NCBI RefSeq assembly: GCF_900087055.1
Contig: NZ_LT575468.1
Coordinates: 1,736,001 to 1,800,000 of the forward strand
Reading direction: 5' to 3'
DNA length: 64,000 bases
Origin: Plesiomonas shigelloides
GTDB lineage: Bacteria > Pseudomonadota > Gammaproteobacteria > Enterobacterales > CAMTGL01
Under the pieces are notes generated by a model. It was given only the letters and a program-made list of their open reading frames with translations, had not been told where the DNA came from and ran no database searches. Both the position numbers and the translations under genes were made by a program. Of the stretch, positions 16,378-24,870 are shown one piece after another (position 1 is the stretch's first letter; each line of letters begins with the position of its first letter).

Positions 16378-18014
16378 TGGAGATGCTCCTGTTTACTGCC
16401 ATCCGTCAGCATGCGCAGCTCTCTCCTGAGCGCATTGCACTGCAAGATGCACAGCATTCGCTGAGTTACGCCCAGCTCTGGCAACGCATTCAACTGCGCG
16501 CAACCGAGCTGCAAGCACATCACGTCCGCCGTTTAGCGATAGCACTGGATAACGGTATCGAATGGGCGCTAACCGATCTCAGTGCCTTGTATGCGGGTAT
16601 TACCGTCATCCCGGTACCGCACTTCTTCTCAGCCAGCCAACAAGAATGGCTGCTGCGTACCAGTCAGACTGACAGTCTGCTGACCTCAGCCAGCAGCGAT
16701 GGGTCGAGTGCTGGAGTTTTAACGCCTGCGATAGATTCAGAAGATTCAGATACAGCATCTTCCGCATCAGTCGGCGTTAGCTCGCCACTCAATTTGTTAC
16801 AGCGTCACTTGCTACAAGATCATGCACCGCATCACCAATGCGATGGGCGCTCGACAAAGGCGGAGGGCCACTCCCAAGCGGATGCTAAAGAGTTTACCGC
16901 TAAGATCACCTTTACCTCTGGCACAACCGGACAGCCGAAAGGCGTGTGTTTAAGCAATCAACACCTGATGCACACGACCCAAGCATTGGCTGACGCGGTC
17001 AGCGCGCTGGATATTCAGCGCCACCTGACCGTATTGCCACTGACGACGTTGCTCGAAAATATCACCGGTTTGTATGTTCCGTTATTACTTGGTGCCGCTA
17101 GCCTGCTGCCATCATTAGCAGAGATTGGTTTTCAAGGCTCCAGCCGGTTAGAGCCGCAGCAATTTTTGCGTTGCCTGCAAACATTTCGTCCGCACAGCAT
17201 GGTGTTAGTGCCGGAATTACTTCGGTTGTTATTGGCCTTAGCTCCCGCAGCCGCCGATAGCCTGAACGAGCTGCGATTTATCGCCGTGGGCGGCGGACGG
17301 GTTGCCGCCAGTTTGTTGCAACAAGCGCAACAGCTAAACCTGCCTGTATATCAGGGCTACGGCTTATCAGAATGCGGCTCGGTCGTTTCCCTCAATACGC
17401 CACAAGGAAACTGCCTTGGCTCAGCGGGTCGTCCACTGCCGCATTGTCGTGTGCGTTTGGCGGATGACGGCGAAATTCTGGTCAGTGGCGCGGTGATGCA
17501 AGGCTATTTGCTCGCCGAGCAAACTCGCACAGACTCAGCGAGTGCAACAGACACAGCAAACACCGCAGACAACGCCCCCACCCATGCACAAGAACTTGAA
17601 ATCGCCACCGGCGATCTGGGCTATCTGGATGACCACGGCTTTTTGCACATCACCGGACGCAAAAAGAATGTCCAGATCAATGCGTTTGGCCGCAACTTCT
17701 CCCCTGAGTGGATTGAGTCCGAAGCGCAAATTTGCCCCGCCATTCGCGCGCTGGTGCTGTATGGCGATGCCCTTCCCAGCAATGTGGCTCTAATTGATGT
17801 TATGCCGGGGCAAGAGCACGCCCTTGCCGCCCAACTCAGCGCCCTGAATCAGGGCCTGCCCGATTATGCCCAGATTTCACACTGGATTGTCGCTGAGCCG
17901 CCGCTGTCAGCGAATCCAGATTGGTTTACTCGCAACGGCCGTCCACGCCGCGACGTTATCTTTCAACACTATCAGGATCAGATAGTTCGTCTGGCCACAG
18001 GAGATGCACAATGA
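16377..18014 (+). CDS. ANL-superfamily AMP-dependent synthetase/ligase
   Basis: A 545-residue adenylate-forming enzyme expected to activate a carboxylic acid, probably a fatty acid. Core motifs are the P-loop FTSGTTGQPKGVCLS, YQGYGLSECG, TGDLGYLDDHGF and the hinge GRKKNVQINAFGRNFSPEWIE. Two oddities: an Asp/Ser-rich insertion of about 60 residues before the P-loop (16690-16900), and a C-terminal NGRPRRDVI where acyl ligases usually carry the catalytic lysine of the A10 motif (NGKxxR), so adenylation or thioester formation may be altered. The start at 16377 overlaps the previous stop (TAATG) with a G-rich ribosome-binding stretch seven nt upstream. It is coupled to the next gene by ATGA. Confidence 0.9.
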   Translation: MEMLLFTAIRQHAQLSPERIALQDAQHSLSYAQLWQRIQLRATELQAHHVRRLAIALDNGIEWALTDLSALYAGITVIPVPHFFSASQQEWLLRTSQTDSLLTSASSDGSSAGVLTPAIDSEDSDTASSASVGVSSPLNLLQRHLLQDHAPHHQCDGRSTKAEGHSQADAKEFTAKITFTSGTTGQPKGVCLSNQHLMHTTQALADAVSALDIQRHLTVLPLTTLLENITGLYVPLLLGAASLLPSLAEIGFQGSSRLEPQQFLRCLQTFRPHSMVLVPELLRLLLALAPAAADSLNELRFIAVGGGRVAASLLQQAQQLNLPVYQGYGLSECGSVVSLNTPQGNCLGSAGRPLPHCRVRLADDGEILVSGAVMQGYLLAEQTRTDSASATDTANTADNAPTHAQELEIATGDLGYLDDHGFLHITGRKKNVQINAFGRNFSPEWIESEAQICPAIRALVLYGDALPSNVALIDVMPGQEHALAAQLSALNQGLPDYAQISHWIVAEPPLSANPDWFTRNGRPRRDVIFQHYQDQIVRLATGDAQ

Positions 18015-18691
18015 GCTTCTATCAGCAATTACAACAAGCCACCGCCACTGAACGGGCTCACTTACTGCAAGCGCCGATTATTGCGGCCAGCCTTAACGGT
18101 GACATCACATTAGCCCAATATCATGCATTCCTGACGCAAGCCTTTCATCATGTTCGCCACACCGTGCCATTACTGATGGCCGCCGGTAGCAGACTGACCA
18201 GTGAACAAGAGTGGCTGCGCGATGCCATTGCCGAATATATCGAAGAAGAGTTAGGCCACCAGCGCTGGATTTTGGATGACATCCGCCACAGCCACGGTGA
18301 TGCCGAAAGCGCTGAGCACTCGCGTCCTTCACTGCCCATCGAGCTGATGGTTTCATTCTTATATGACCAGATCCAACGCCATAACCCATTGAGTTTATTT
18401 GGCATGGTGTTGGTTCTGGAAGGCACCAGTGTGTCGTTAGCCACCCACGTAGCCGCGCACATCCAACAGCACTTACAGCTGCCAGAAGAAGCCATGAGCT
18501 ACCTGACTTCGCATGGCGCGCTGGATCAGTCGCACTTGGTCTTTTTTGCTGGTTTGATGGATAAAATCACCGATCCACAAGATCAGGCTGACATCATCCA
18601 CGCCGCGCGCGTTGTGTATCAACTGTACGGTGCGATGTTGCATCAACTCACCACCACTCGCGCCCCCTTGCCCGAGGAGATGTTGTCATGA
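18011..18691 (+). CDS. TenA-like / haem-oxygenase-like diiron oxidase (HDO) family protein
   Basis: A 226-residue all-helical protein. It carries the metal-ligand pattern of haem-oxygenase-like diiron oxidases: E79-x3-H83 in EEELGHQRWILDD, E137 in LVLEGTS, and H168-x3-D172-x2-H175 in SHGALDQSHLVFF. The last pattern is the same spacing as in the undecene-forming fatty-acid oxidase UndA. Members oxidise fatty acids or amino-acid substrates; TenA proper lacks these metal ligands. Given adjacent ANL and SDR genes, a lipid-like substrate is the best guess. It overlaps both neighbours by ATGA and has an aggag site. Confidence 0.82.
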   Translation: MSFYQQLQQATATERAHLLQAPIIAASLNGDITLAQYHAFLTQAFHHVRHTVPLLMAAGSRLTSEQEWLRDAIAEYIEEELGHQRWILDDIRHSHGDAESAEHSRPSLPIELMVSFLYDQIQRHNPLSLFGMVLVLEGTSVSLATHVAAHIQQHLQLPEEAMSYLTSHGALDQSHLVFFAGLMDKITDPQDQADIIHAARVVYQLYGAMLHQLTTTRAPLPEEMLS

Positions 18692-19548
18692 AATTGCACA
18701 ACCTGCGCATTTTGCTCACTGGTGCCAGTGGTGGTATTGGCAGTGAGCTCGCCAGACAGTTGGCAGAACAACAAAACTCGCTGATCTTACTGGGGCGCGA
18801 TCTGAGCGCGCTGGAAAAATTGCGTCGATCCCTGCCAAATCCTGAGCAGCACCAGTGCTTGAGCGTGGATCTAACCGATCAACGCCAGATCTTGGCCTTG
18901 GCTAGCGCGGATGAATTGCAAGCCGGTATCGATATCCTGATTAATAACGCAGGCACCAGTCACTTCGCGTGGCTTGAAGATCAGAGCCCGCATCAGATTA
19001 ATGCCCAGCTTTCACTGAATCTGAGCGCCCCGATACTGCTGACTCGCACGCTGCTGCCGTTGCTGCATCGTCCCGGTAAAATTCTCAATATTGGCTCCAG
19101 TTTTGGCGGGATCGGCTACCCCGGTTATAGCGTGTACTGCGCCGCCAAATTTGGTCTGCACGGTTTTAGCCAAGCGCTAGCGCGTGAGCTGCACGGCAGT
19201 GGGATTGATGTCTGTTATATCGCCCCACGCGCCACGCGCACGGATCTCAATAGCCCTGCCGTCTATGCCATGAATGCCGAACTCGGTAATCACACTGACA
19301 GTGTGGAGTCTGTCGCTGCCGCAGTGATTAACGCTTTACAAGATTCAACGCGTAGCCGCTGGCTTGGCTGGCCAGAAAAGCTGTTTGTCCGCATCAATGC
19401 CCTGCTGCCACGCGTGGTGGATCGCGCCATTGCCGCTCGCCATGCGGTGATCGCCCGTTACGCGCGCCAAACATTACCGCCTATTTTAACGCCAACCGAG
19501 CTGCAACAGGCCGCTCTGAAGCACGATCTGAAGCATAAGGAGTCTTGA
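18688..19548 (+). CDS. Short-chain dehydrogenase/reductase
   Basis: A 286-residue classical SDR. The cofactor motif TGASGGIG is at residues 12-19, the structural NNAG near 87-90, and the catalytic serine and Y-x3-K are in NIGSSFGGIGYPGYSVYCAAK (residues about 133-154). The C-terminal region (RSRWLGWPEKLFVRINALLP) resembles SDRs acting on long-chain or membrane substrates. It is the fourth gene of the operon, overlapping the diiron protein gene by ATGA and leaving one base before the TPR gene. Substrate unknown. Confidence 0.88.
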   Translation: MKLHNLRILLTGASGGIGSELARQLAEQQNSLILLGRDLSALEKLRRSLPNPEQHQCLSVDLTDQRQILALASADELQAGIDILINNAGTSHFAWLEDQSPHQINAQLSLNLSAPILLTRTLLPLLHRPGKILNIGSSFGGIGYPGYSVYCAAKFGLHGFSQALARELHGSGIDVCYIAPRATRTDLNSPAVYAMNAELGNHTDSVESVAAAVINALQDSTRSRWLGWPEKLFVRINALLPRVVDRAIAARHAVIARYARQTLPPILTPTELQQAALKHDLKHKES

Positions 19549-19549
19549 G

Positions 19550-20200
19550 ATGAAATCAGCCTTACCTCTGCTGGCAACCCTCCTCGCTACATTCGGCGGG
19601 ATCAGCCACAGCGTTGCTAACACGGCAGCGAACACCACTGCCGACACGACATTACAAACCCTGCAAACCCGCTGGGCAGAATGCCAGTATCAAACATTGA
19701 CCATGAACCGTGAAAAATGCCTGACAACGCTGACTGAGCAGGCCAAGGCCGATGTCAAAAAATACCCCGAGCGCACGGATTTACTGATCTGGAGTGCCAT
19801 CATCGAAAGTTCGCTCGCCGGTGAGCGCGGCGGTTTAGGCGCACTGGGTCTGGTCAAAGAAGCCAAAGCCTCTTTGGAAAAAGCGTTAAAACAAAACCCG
19901 AATGCCCTCGATGGCTCCGCCTATACCAGCCTCGGCTCGCTCTATTACAAAGTGCCCGGCTGGCCAGTGGGTTTTGGCGATGATGAACAGGCCGAACGGT
20001 TGTTGAAAAAAGCACTGGCAATCAATCCGAACGGTATCGACCCCAACTATTTCTACGGGGATTTTCTGTTAGAACAAGGTGATAAAGCGCAAGCCAAAGT
20101 CTACCTACAAAAAGCACTGCAAGCCCCCAATCGCCCGGGGCGTGAATTGGCCGACAAAGGACGGCGGTATGAAATCCAGCAAAAACTGGATAAACTCTGA
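19550..20200 (+). CDS. Exported TPR-repeat protein
   Basis: A 216-residue protein with a signal peptide (LPLLATLLATFGGISHSVA) followed by about three tetratricopeptide-like helix pairs. Recognisable parts are AKASLEKALKQNPNALDGSAYTSLGSLYYKVPGWPVGFGDDEQAERLLKKAL (residues about 104-155) and DKAQAKVYLQKAL. The single cysteine pair (CQYQT, EKCL) may form a disulfide. It is probably periplasmic. It starts two nt after the SDR stop and is 44 nt from the response regulator gene. No enzymatic role is visible; TPR proteins usually act as scaffolds. Confidence 0.82.
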   Translation: MKSALPLLATLLATFGGISHSVANTAANTTADTTLQTLQTRWAECQYQTLTMNREKCLTTLTEQAKADVKKYPERTDLLIWSAIIESSLAGERGGLGALGLVKEAKASLEKALKQNPNALDGSAYTSLGSLYYKVPGWPVGFGDDEQAERLLKKALAINPNGIDPNYFYGDFLLEQGDKAQAKVYLQKALQAPNRPGRELADKGRRYEIQQKLDKL

Positions 20201-20244
20201 ACATAGAGCATGTTAAGGATAGCGACACGACAGGAGTCATAACC

Positions 20245-20940
20245 ATGCGGATCTTGCTAGTAGAAGATGACCCGATGCTGGGCGATGGCATTGCTGACGG
20301 CCTACGCCAGCACGGGTTTACCGTGGACTGGCTCACCTGTGGTTTACCGGTCGCCGCCACATTGGCCGCAGAATCTTTTGCGGCCGTGATCTTAGACCTG
20401 ACCCTGCCCGACATCGACGGCCTACAAGTGCTGCGCCGTCTACGTCGTGACGGCAGCACCGTACCGGTGCTGATCCTGACCGCACGCGATGCTCTGGATG
20501 ACAGAGTCACCGGCCTCGATGCCGGTGCGGACGATTACCTGCCCAAACCGTTTGCCATGAAAGAGCTGATCTCGCGCTTGCGCGCGCTGGTCAGGCGCAG
20601 CAAAGGCGTCATTCAACCCGAGTTGCGCCATGGCGCGATTTGCCTGTTCCCTGAAGCGCAGCAAGCGACCTTTAACGACCAACCGGTGACACTCACTCGG
20701 CAAGAATTTCGCCTATTAGAAGAGCTGCTGCTGCACTGCGGTCGTGTGATGACCAAAGAGCTCTTAGAGCAAAGCCTGTATGGCTGGAACGACGGCGTAG
20801 AAAGCAATGCCATCGAGGTGCATATCCATCACTTGCGCAAAAAGTTCTATCCGGAATTGATCCGCAATATTCGTGGCGTCGGTTATATTGTTGAAGCTCT
20901 GCCGAGCCGACCAGCCACCAGCACTGTTTCGCCATCGTGA
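20245..20940 (+). CDS. OmpR/PhoB-family response regulator (PmrA/QseB class)
   Basis: A 231-residue two-domain regulator. The receiver domain has the acidic pair EDD (7-9), phospho-acceptor D51 in LDLTLPD and the lysine in YLPKPF. The C-terminal winged helix contains LTRQEFRLLEELL and EVHIHHLRKKF...IRNIRGVGYIV. Overall it resembles PmrA/QseB. It is followed five nt later by the sensor kinase and preceded by five genes of unknown purpose; a CTTAA-N6-CTTAA-type box lies upstream of the operon, which it may bind. Confidence 0.93.
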   Translation: MRILLVEDDPMLGDGIADGLRQHGFTVDWLTCGLPVAATLAAESFAAVILDLTLPDIDGLQVLRRLRRDGSTVPVLILTARDALDDRVTGLDAGADDYLPKPFAMKELISRLRALVRRSKGVIQPELRHGAICLFPEAQQATFNDQPVTLTRQEFRLLEELLLHCGRVMTKELLEQSLYGWNDGVESNAIEVHIHHLRKKFYPELIRNIRGVGYIVEALPSRPATSTVSPS

Positions 20941-20944
20941 GCTG

Positions 20945-22549
20945 ATGATGATGAAAAATCGTGCCCGTTCGATTCGCCGCTTTCTGCTGACCAGCGTCTT
21001 GCTGATCGTCAGCTCCGTGCTCAGCGTCAGTGCGCTGCTCGGCTATCGTGATGCTAATCATGAAACCGAAGAGCTGTTTGATGCGCGGCTAGCCCAATCG
21101 GCACGGATTACCTTACGTTTACTGAGCCAATACCTTGAGCTGCACCCCAATATCCCCGCGGGCGGTGAGATTTATCCTGACTGGCATCCGGCTACAACAG
21201 CCTCGGCCTCAGCCATAGCACCGCGCTCATCCAGCAGCAATGTCAGCACCAGCAAGCCGGATGAGGACGAGAGTGACGAAGCAACCCCCGAAGGCCATCA
21301 GTATGAGCGCAAACTCTACTTTCAGCTCTACGATCAGCACGGCAATATTTTGCTGCGCTCACCCGGCGCGCCAGACTCACGACTGTCAGCACCCCAAGCC
21401 GGTTTTGCCACCACCGATAACAACGGGAAAGCTTGGCGCACCTTTACCCTTGCCGATCCGCAACAACAGCGCTGGTTGGTGGTGGGTGAACACAGCGATA
21501 TTCGCCGCGAATTAGCCGATAAAATCGCACTACGCACTATTCAGCCCTTATTACTGACCTTGCCACTGCTGCTGATCATGCTGTGGCTGGCGATTTTACA
21601 CGCTCTTTCGCCACTTACACGATTGACCAATGCCATCAGTGAGCGTCATCCCGATAACTTGCGCCCGTTACAACCACGTGAAACCACCGATGAGTTGCAG
21701 CCATTAATCAATGAAATCAACCGTCTTATGGCGACCGTTGAAGAGACGCTGGCGCGGGAAAAACAGTTTACGAACGAAGCGGCGCATGAATTACGCACCC
21801 CACTCGCGGTATTAGCGCTGCACTGTGAAAATGCCCTGCAAGCAGACACGCCCGCCCAGCGAGAACTGGCCATGCACAAGATGCAACTAGCGTTACAGCG
21901 TAGCGAACGCATGATCCAACAACTGCTCACTCTCGCCAGACTGGAAAACCAAAATGCAGTTTCGCACCACGAGGCCGTCGCCTTATTACCTTTGCTGCGC
22001 ACTTGCATCGCTCAGTTAGCGCCGCTGGCCCTGCAAAAAGAGCAAGACATTGATTTTGTCTGTATCCCTGCCAATGCCGCCCCCGTTATCTGCGGACAAC
22101 CCGTCTTGCTGGACATCCTGTTTTCCAACATTCTGGATAACGCCATGCGCTATACCGGCATCGGCGGCAAAATAGATATCGTGCTGGAGCAAAAAAATGG
22201 CTCGGTTAGCGTGACAATTCAGGACAACGGCCCCGGCCTTAGCGAAGAAGCGTTACGCCGCATTTGCGAACGTTTTTATCGCGCCAACGCAGATCTGGCG
22301 CAATCCTCTTCATCCGTGGAAATCACACGCATTGGCGGTGCTGGTCTGGGGATGGCCATTGTGCAAAATATCGCGCGTCACCACGGCGCAACCTTGCAAA
22401 TTAGCAACCGCCCCTCAGAGACCGCAGAACGTGATGGGCTGAGTGTTTGCCTGTCATTTTCACGTTTAGCGCTGGCCAGCAGTGAGCCAGAAAATACCGC
22501 TAACGTACCTAACACTCGCTCATCTCCCCCTCAGCTAAAGGGAAACTAA
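20945..22549 (+). CDS. Two-component sensor histidine kinase (PmrB/QseC class)
   Basis: A 534-residue inner-membrane kinase. An N-terminal membrane helix, a periplasmic domain (residues about 35-200) with an unusual Ser/Asp/Glu-rich stretch near 80-115, a second helix LLLTLPLLLIMLWLAIL, HAMP-like linker, HisKA H-box EAAHELRTPLAVL (about residue 277) and a HATPase with N-box DNAMRYT, GPGLSEE and GAGLGMAIV. It is expected to phosphorylate the adjacent regulator. Three consecutive ATG codons (20945, 20948, 20951) are possible starts. Its stop lies inside an 11-bp tandem repeat. Confidence 0.92.
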   Translation: MMMKNRARSIRRFLLTSVLLIVSSVLSVSALLGYRDANHETEELFDARLAQSARITLRLLSQYLELHPNIPAGGEIYPDWHPATTASASAIAPRSSSSNVSTSKPDEDESDEATPEGHQYERKLYFQLYDQHGNILLRSPGAPDSRLSAPQAGFATTDNNGKAWRTFTLADPQQQRWLVVGEHSDIRRELADKIALRTIQPLLLTLPLLLIMLWLAILHALSPLTRLTNAISERHPDNLRPLQPRETTDELQPLINEINRLMATVEETLAREKQFTNEAAHELRTPLAVLALHCENALQADTPAQRELAMHKMQLALQRSERMIQQLLTLARLENQNAVSHHEAVALLPLLRTCIAQLAPLALQKEQDIDFVCIPANAAPVICGQPVLLDILFSNILDNAMRYTGIGGKIDIVLEQKNGSVSVTIQDNGPGLSEEALRRICERFYRANADLAQSSSSVEITRIGGAGLGMAIVQNIARHHGATLQISNRPSETAERDGLSVCLSFSRLALASSEPENTANVPNTRSSPPQLKGN

Positions 22550-22567
22550 AGGGAAACTAAAGGGAAA
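22535..22567. repeat. Three perfect 11-bp tandem repeats across the kinase stop codon
   Basis: ctaaagggaaa is repeated three times head to tail. The stop codon of the sensor kinase falls in the second copy and copy three is non-coding. Gain or loss of a unit would shift the frame at the very C-terminus only. Confidence 0.85.
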
Positions 22568-22741
22568 TTTTGCCGCTTCGCAATTCGGCCTTAAGGTTAA
22601 TCACCACAAGCAGCTGACAAATGGCGTAAACGCGATATATTTACTTACCTTAACCAACGATTTTTCATCGTTAAGCACAAAAACACATACCGGATTGTCT
22701 TATTCTACTTGCATGTCGTTAATCTGATTAAAGGTGTCACA

Positions 22742-23230
22742 ATGAAACTCTATCAGGCGCAACTTGCAGACATTCATAAACTGGCTCCGTTGTATGTCAT
22801 GTATCGGCAGGAACGGCATATCCATTCGGAAATCGAGACCACTGAAGATTTTCTTCATGAGCGTCTGGCCAGAAACGATATTGTTATCTTCTACACCGAA
22901 ACCGGCCAAGGTGAAGTTACCGGCTTCGTTCAGCTGAACCCGATGTTCAGTGCTGTAGAGCTCAAACGCATCTGGTTGCTGTATGACTTATACGCCAAAG
23001 AAGAGGTGCGCGCACAAGTGACCGAACACCTGCTGGCGCGAGCGCGTCAGTTAAGTGAGGAAACGCACTCTGGCCTGATCATGCTGCACAGCCATTCTGC
23101 GGAAGGTGCTCATAATCCGGCGCTAACCGATCATTTGCGTTATATCCGCAACACCGTGATGTATGCGCACGGCGCCAAAGCCGATGATGCTCAAGATACA
23201 ACTTCCGGTAACGATAAGCCGGCGGAATAA
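22742..23230 (+). CDS. GNAT-family N-acetyltransferase-like protein
   Basis: A 162-residue protein with the opening layout of GNAT acetyltransferases: MKLYQAQLADIHKLAPLYVMYR, then a helical stretch ending in EDFLHERLARND and the strand VIFYTETGQGEVTGFVQLNP. The usual R/Q-x2-G-x-G/A acetyl-CoA loop is not obvious after residue 80 (EEVRAQVTEHLL occupies its place), so catalytic ability is uncertain. The final 20 residues are acidic and probably disordered. It is monocistronic with an aaaggtg ribosome-binding site and a terminator about 100 nt downstream. Confidence 0.75.
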   Translation: MKLYQAQLADIHKLAPLYVMYRQERHIHSEIETTEDFLHERLARNDIVIFYTETGQGEVTGFVQLNPMFSAVELKRIWLLYDLYAKEEVRAQVTEHLLARARQLSEETHSGLIMLHSHSAEGAHNPALTDHLRYIRNTVMYAHGAKADDAQDTTSGNDKPAE

Positions 23231-23551
23231 TCCTCACGCACTTTAGCGTGACCCTCCCTCGGCTGACAGTACCTCACTATGTAAGTAAAGAAGTGAGTAA
23301 AGAGGTCAGCCAAAGGCAGTACAAAATTACGCGGGTTATGCCCGCGTTTTCTTATTCTTCTCCCTTTCTTCTTATTGGCCTCACTGCAACTCTCACACTC
23401 TATGACTATGCTTTTTCGGCTGTCTTCCGTAAATTCAGCGGTGTCGCACACGCCTGCTGCATTTCTTTGAGTTTTTGGTACACTACGCAGCCTTAATGCT
23501 CATTAAAATGACCGGCAAATTCCCTTTTTATCCTGATACGAGGAAAGTTCC
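23231..23551. other. Non-coding stretch before the YnjB-like gene
   Basis: About 320 nt without a convincing gene. It holds a small hairpin just after the GNAT stop (tcacgc / gcgtga, near 23234-23251), a short direct repetition of agtaaag units near 23283-23300, the terminator at 23330-23350 and presumably the promoter of the downstream binding-protein gene. Confidence 0.6.
23330..23350 (+). terminator. Terminator downstream of the GNAT gene
   Basis: cgcggg / cccgcg stem with a five-nt loop followed by TTTTC. Confidence 0.7.
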
Positions 23552-24745
23552 GTGAAAAAAAGCTGGATATCAGGCACTTTGCTCGCATGTTCGCTGAGTT
23601 TATCTGCCGCTCACGCAGAAGACACCCGCAGCGCATGGCAGCAGACACTGGAAAATGCACAGGGAACCACCGTTTATCTCAACACTGTTGCGGGCAATGC
23701 CCAGCTCAGCAACTATCTTGATTGGGCTAAAGATGAGGTGAAAAAGCGTTATAACATCACGCTGGTTCACACCGAAACGCCTAACAATACCGAAATTATC
23801 AGCCGCATCATGGCGGACAAAATTGCCGGCAAAAAGCAGCCTGGCAGCTCCGATATTATCTGGCTACATGGCAAATACTTCAGCTCACTGCGCGCGGCCG
23901 ATTTGCTGTCGGGCCCTTTTGTCGATCAGTTACCGAATTGGCCGGTGGTCGATCAGAGTCTGCCGGTAAAAATTGACGCAACACTGCCGACCGATGGCTA
24001 CGAAGCGCCGTGGGGTCTAAATCAGCTGACCTTTATCTACGACACAGCGCGTACCGCTACGCCACCTAAAAGCGTTAAAGAGATGCTGACCTACGCGATG
24101 CAGCATCCGGGTAAAATTACCTACCCACTGCCGAGCGATATTTATGGTCGTAATTTCCTCAAAGCGGCACTGCTGCAACTGGCTCCAACACCGGATGTGC
24201 TGTATCGCGATGTGAAAGAAAGTGACTTCAAATTGCAAACTGCGCCACTGTGGCAATTTTTAGATAACTTGCACCAGTATGCGTGGAAAAACGGCAAGGC
24301 TTTCCCAGCCAATCAAGCCGAGATGCTGGCATTGCTGAAGTCTGGCGAGATTGATATGGCCATCAGCCTAAACCCCAATAGTGTGCAATACGCCATTAAT
24401 AAGGGGCTGATTGCGCCAACCAGTAAAGCTTATGCACTGGATCAAGGGGCCATTACGCGCGCACATTTTTTGGCTATCCCCTTTAATGCGCCGTCACCGG
24501 ATGCTGCCAAAGTGGTGATTAACTTTTTGATGTCACCAGAAGCGCAGGCGCGCAAGGAAGACCCTGCATTGTGGGGAGATCCTACCATCCTCAATATTTC
24601 TGCATTAGGGATGGAGAAAGCGCGCTTTAGCGAACATAAGCCGCTGTTTAAAATTCTGCCCGAGCCACACCCGTCTTGGGAAGATGCGCTAGAAGCCGAA
24701 TGGCAACGCCGCTATGGCGCACAAGGCGCAACAGTATCGCCTTAA
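23552..24745 (+). CDS. YnjB-like ABC-transporter substrate-binding protein
   Basis: A 397-residue periplasmic solute-binding protein with signal peptide (ISGTLLACSLSLSAAHAED). It resembles E. coli YnjB: NYLDWAKDEVKKRYNITLVHT, DIIWLHGKYFSSLR (in place of the family's WINGENF), EAPWGLNQLTFIYDTAR and PGKITYPLPSDIYGRNFLKAAL. In E. coli ynjB is followed by ynjC (permease) and ynjD (ATPase); here the gene ends in a terminator and punR follows on the other strand, so it is an orphan. Substrate unknown (iron- or thiamine-type folds are related). Confidence 0.82.
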   Translation: MKKSWISGTLLACSLSLSAAHAEDTRSAWQQTLENAQGTTVYLNTVAGNAQLSNYLDWAKDEVKKRYNITLVHTETPNNTEIISRIMADKIAGKKQPGSSDIIWLHGKYFSSLRAADLLSGPFVDQLPNWPVVDQSLPVKIDATLPTDGYEAPWGLNQLTFIYDTARTATPPKSVKEMLTYAMQHPGKITYPLPSDIYGRNFLKAALLQLAPTPDVLYRDVKESDFKLQTAPLWQFLDNLHQYAWKNGKAFPANQAEMLALLKSGEIDMAISLNPNSVQYAINKGLIAPTSKAYALDQGAITRAHFLAIPFNAPSPDAAKVVINFLMSPEAQARKEDPALWGDPTILNISALGMEKARFSEHKPLFKILPEPHPSWEDALEAEWQRRYGAQGATVSP

Positions 24746-24800
24746 GCGCAAGGCTTTGTATTACACGCAAGACTCGCGTTAAAAATAACGATGACTACAG

Positions 24801-24836
24801 GCCCGTAACCAAACTCTGGTTGCGGGCTTTGTTTTT
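24801..24836 (+). terminator. Terminator after the YnjB-like gene
   Basis: gcccgtaacca / tggttgcgggc stem with an internal T-G mismatch, followed by a T-rich tract. Confidence 0.75.
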
Positions 24837-24870
24837 ATTGCGTTTTTACCATGCGGTTTGCGATGCCCTA

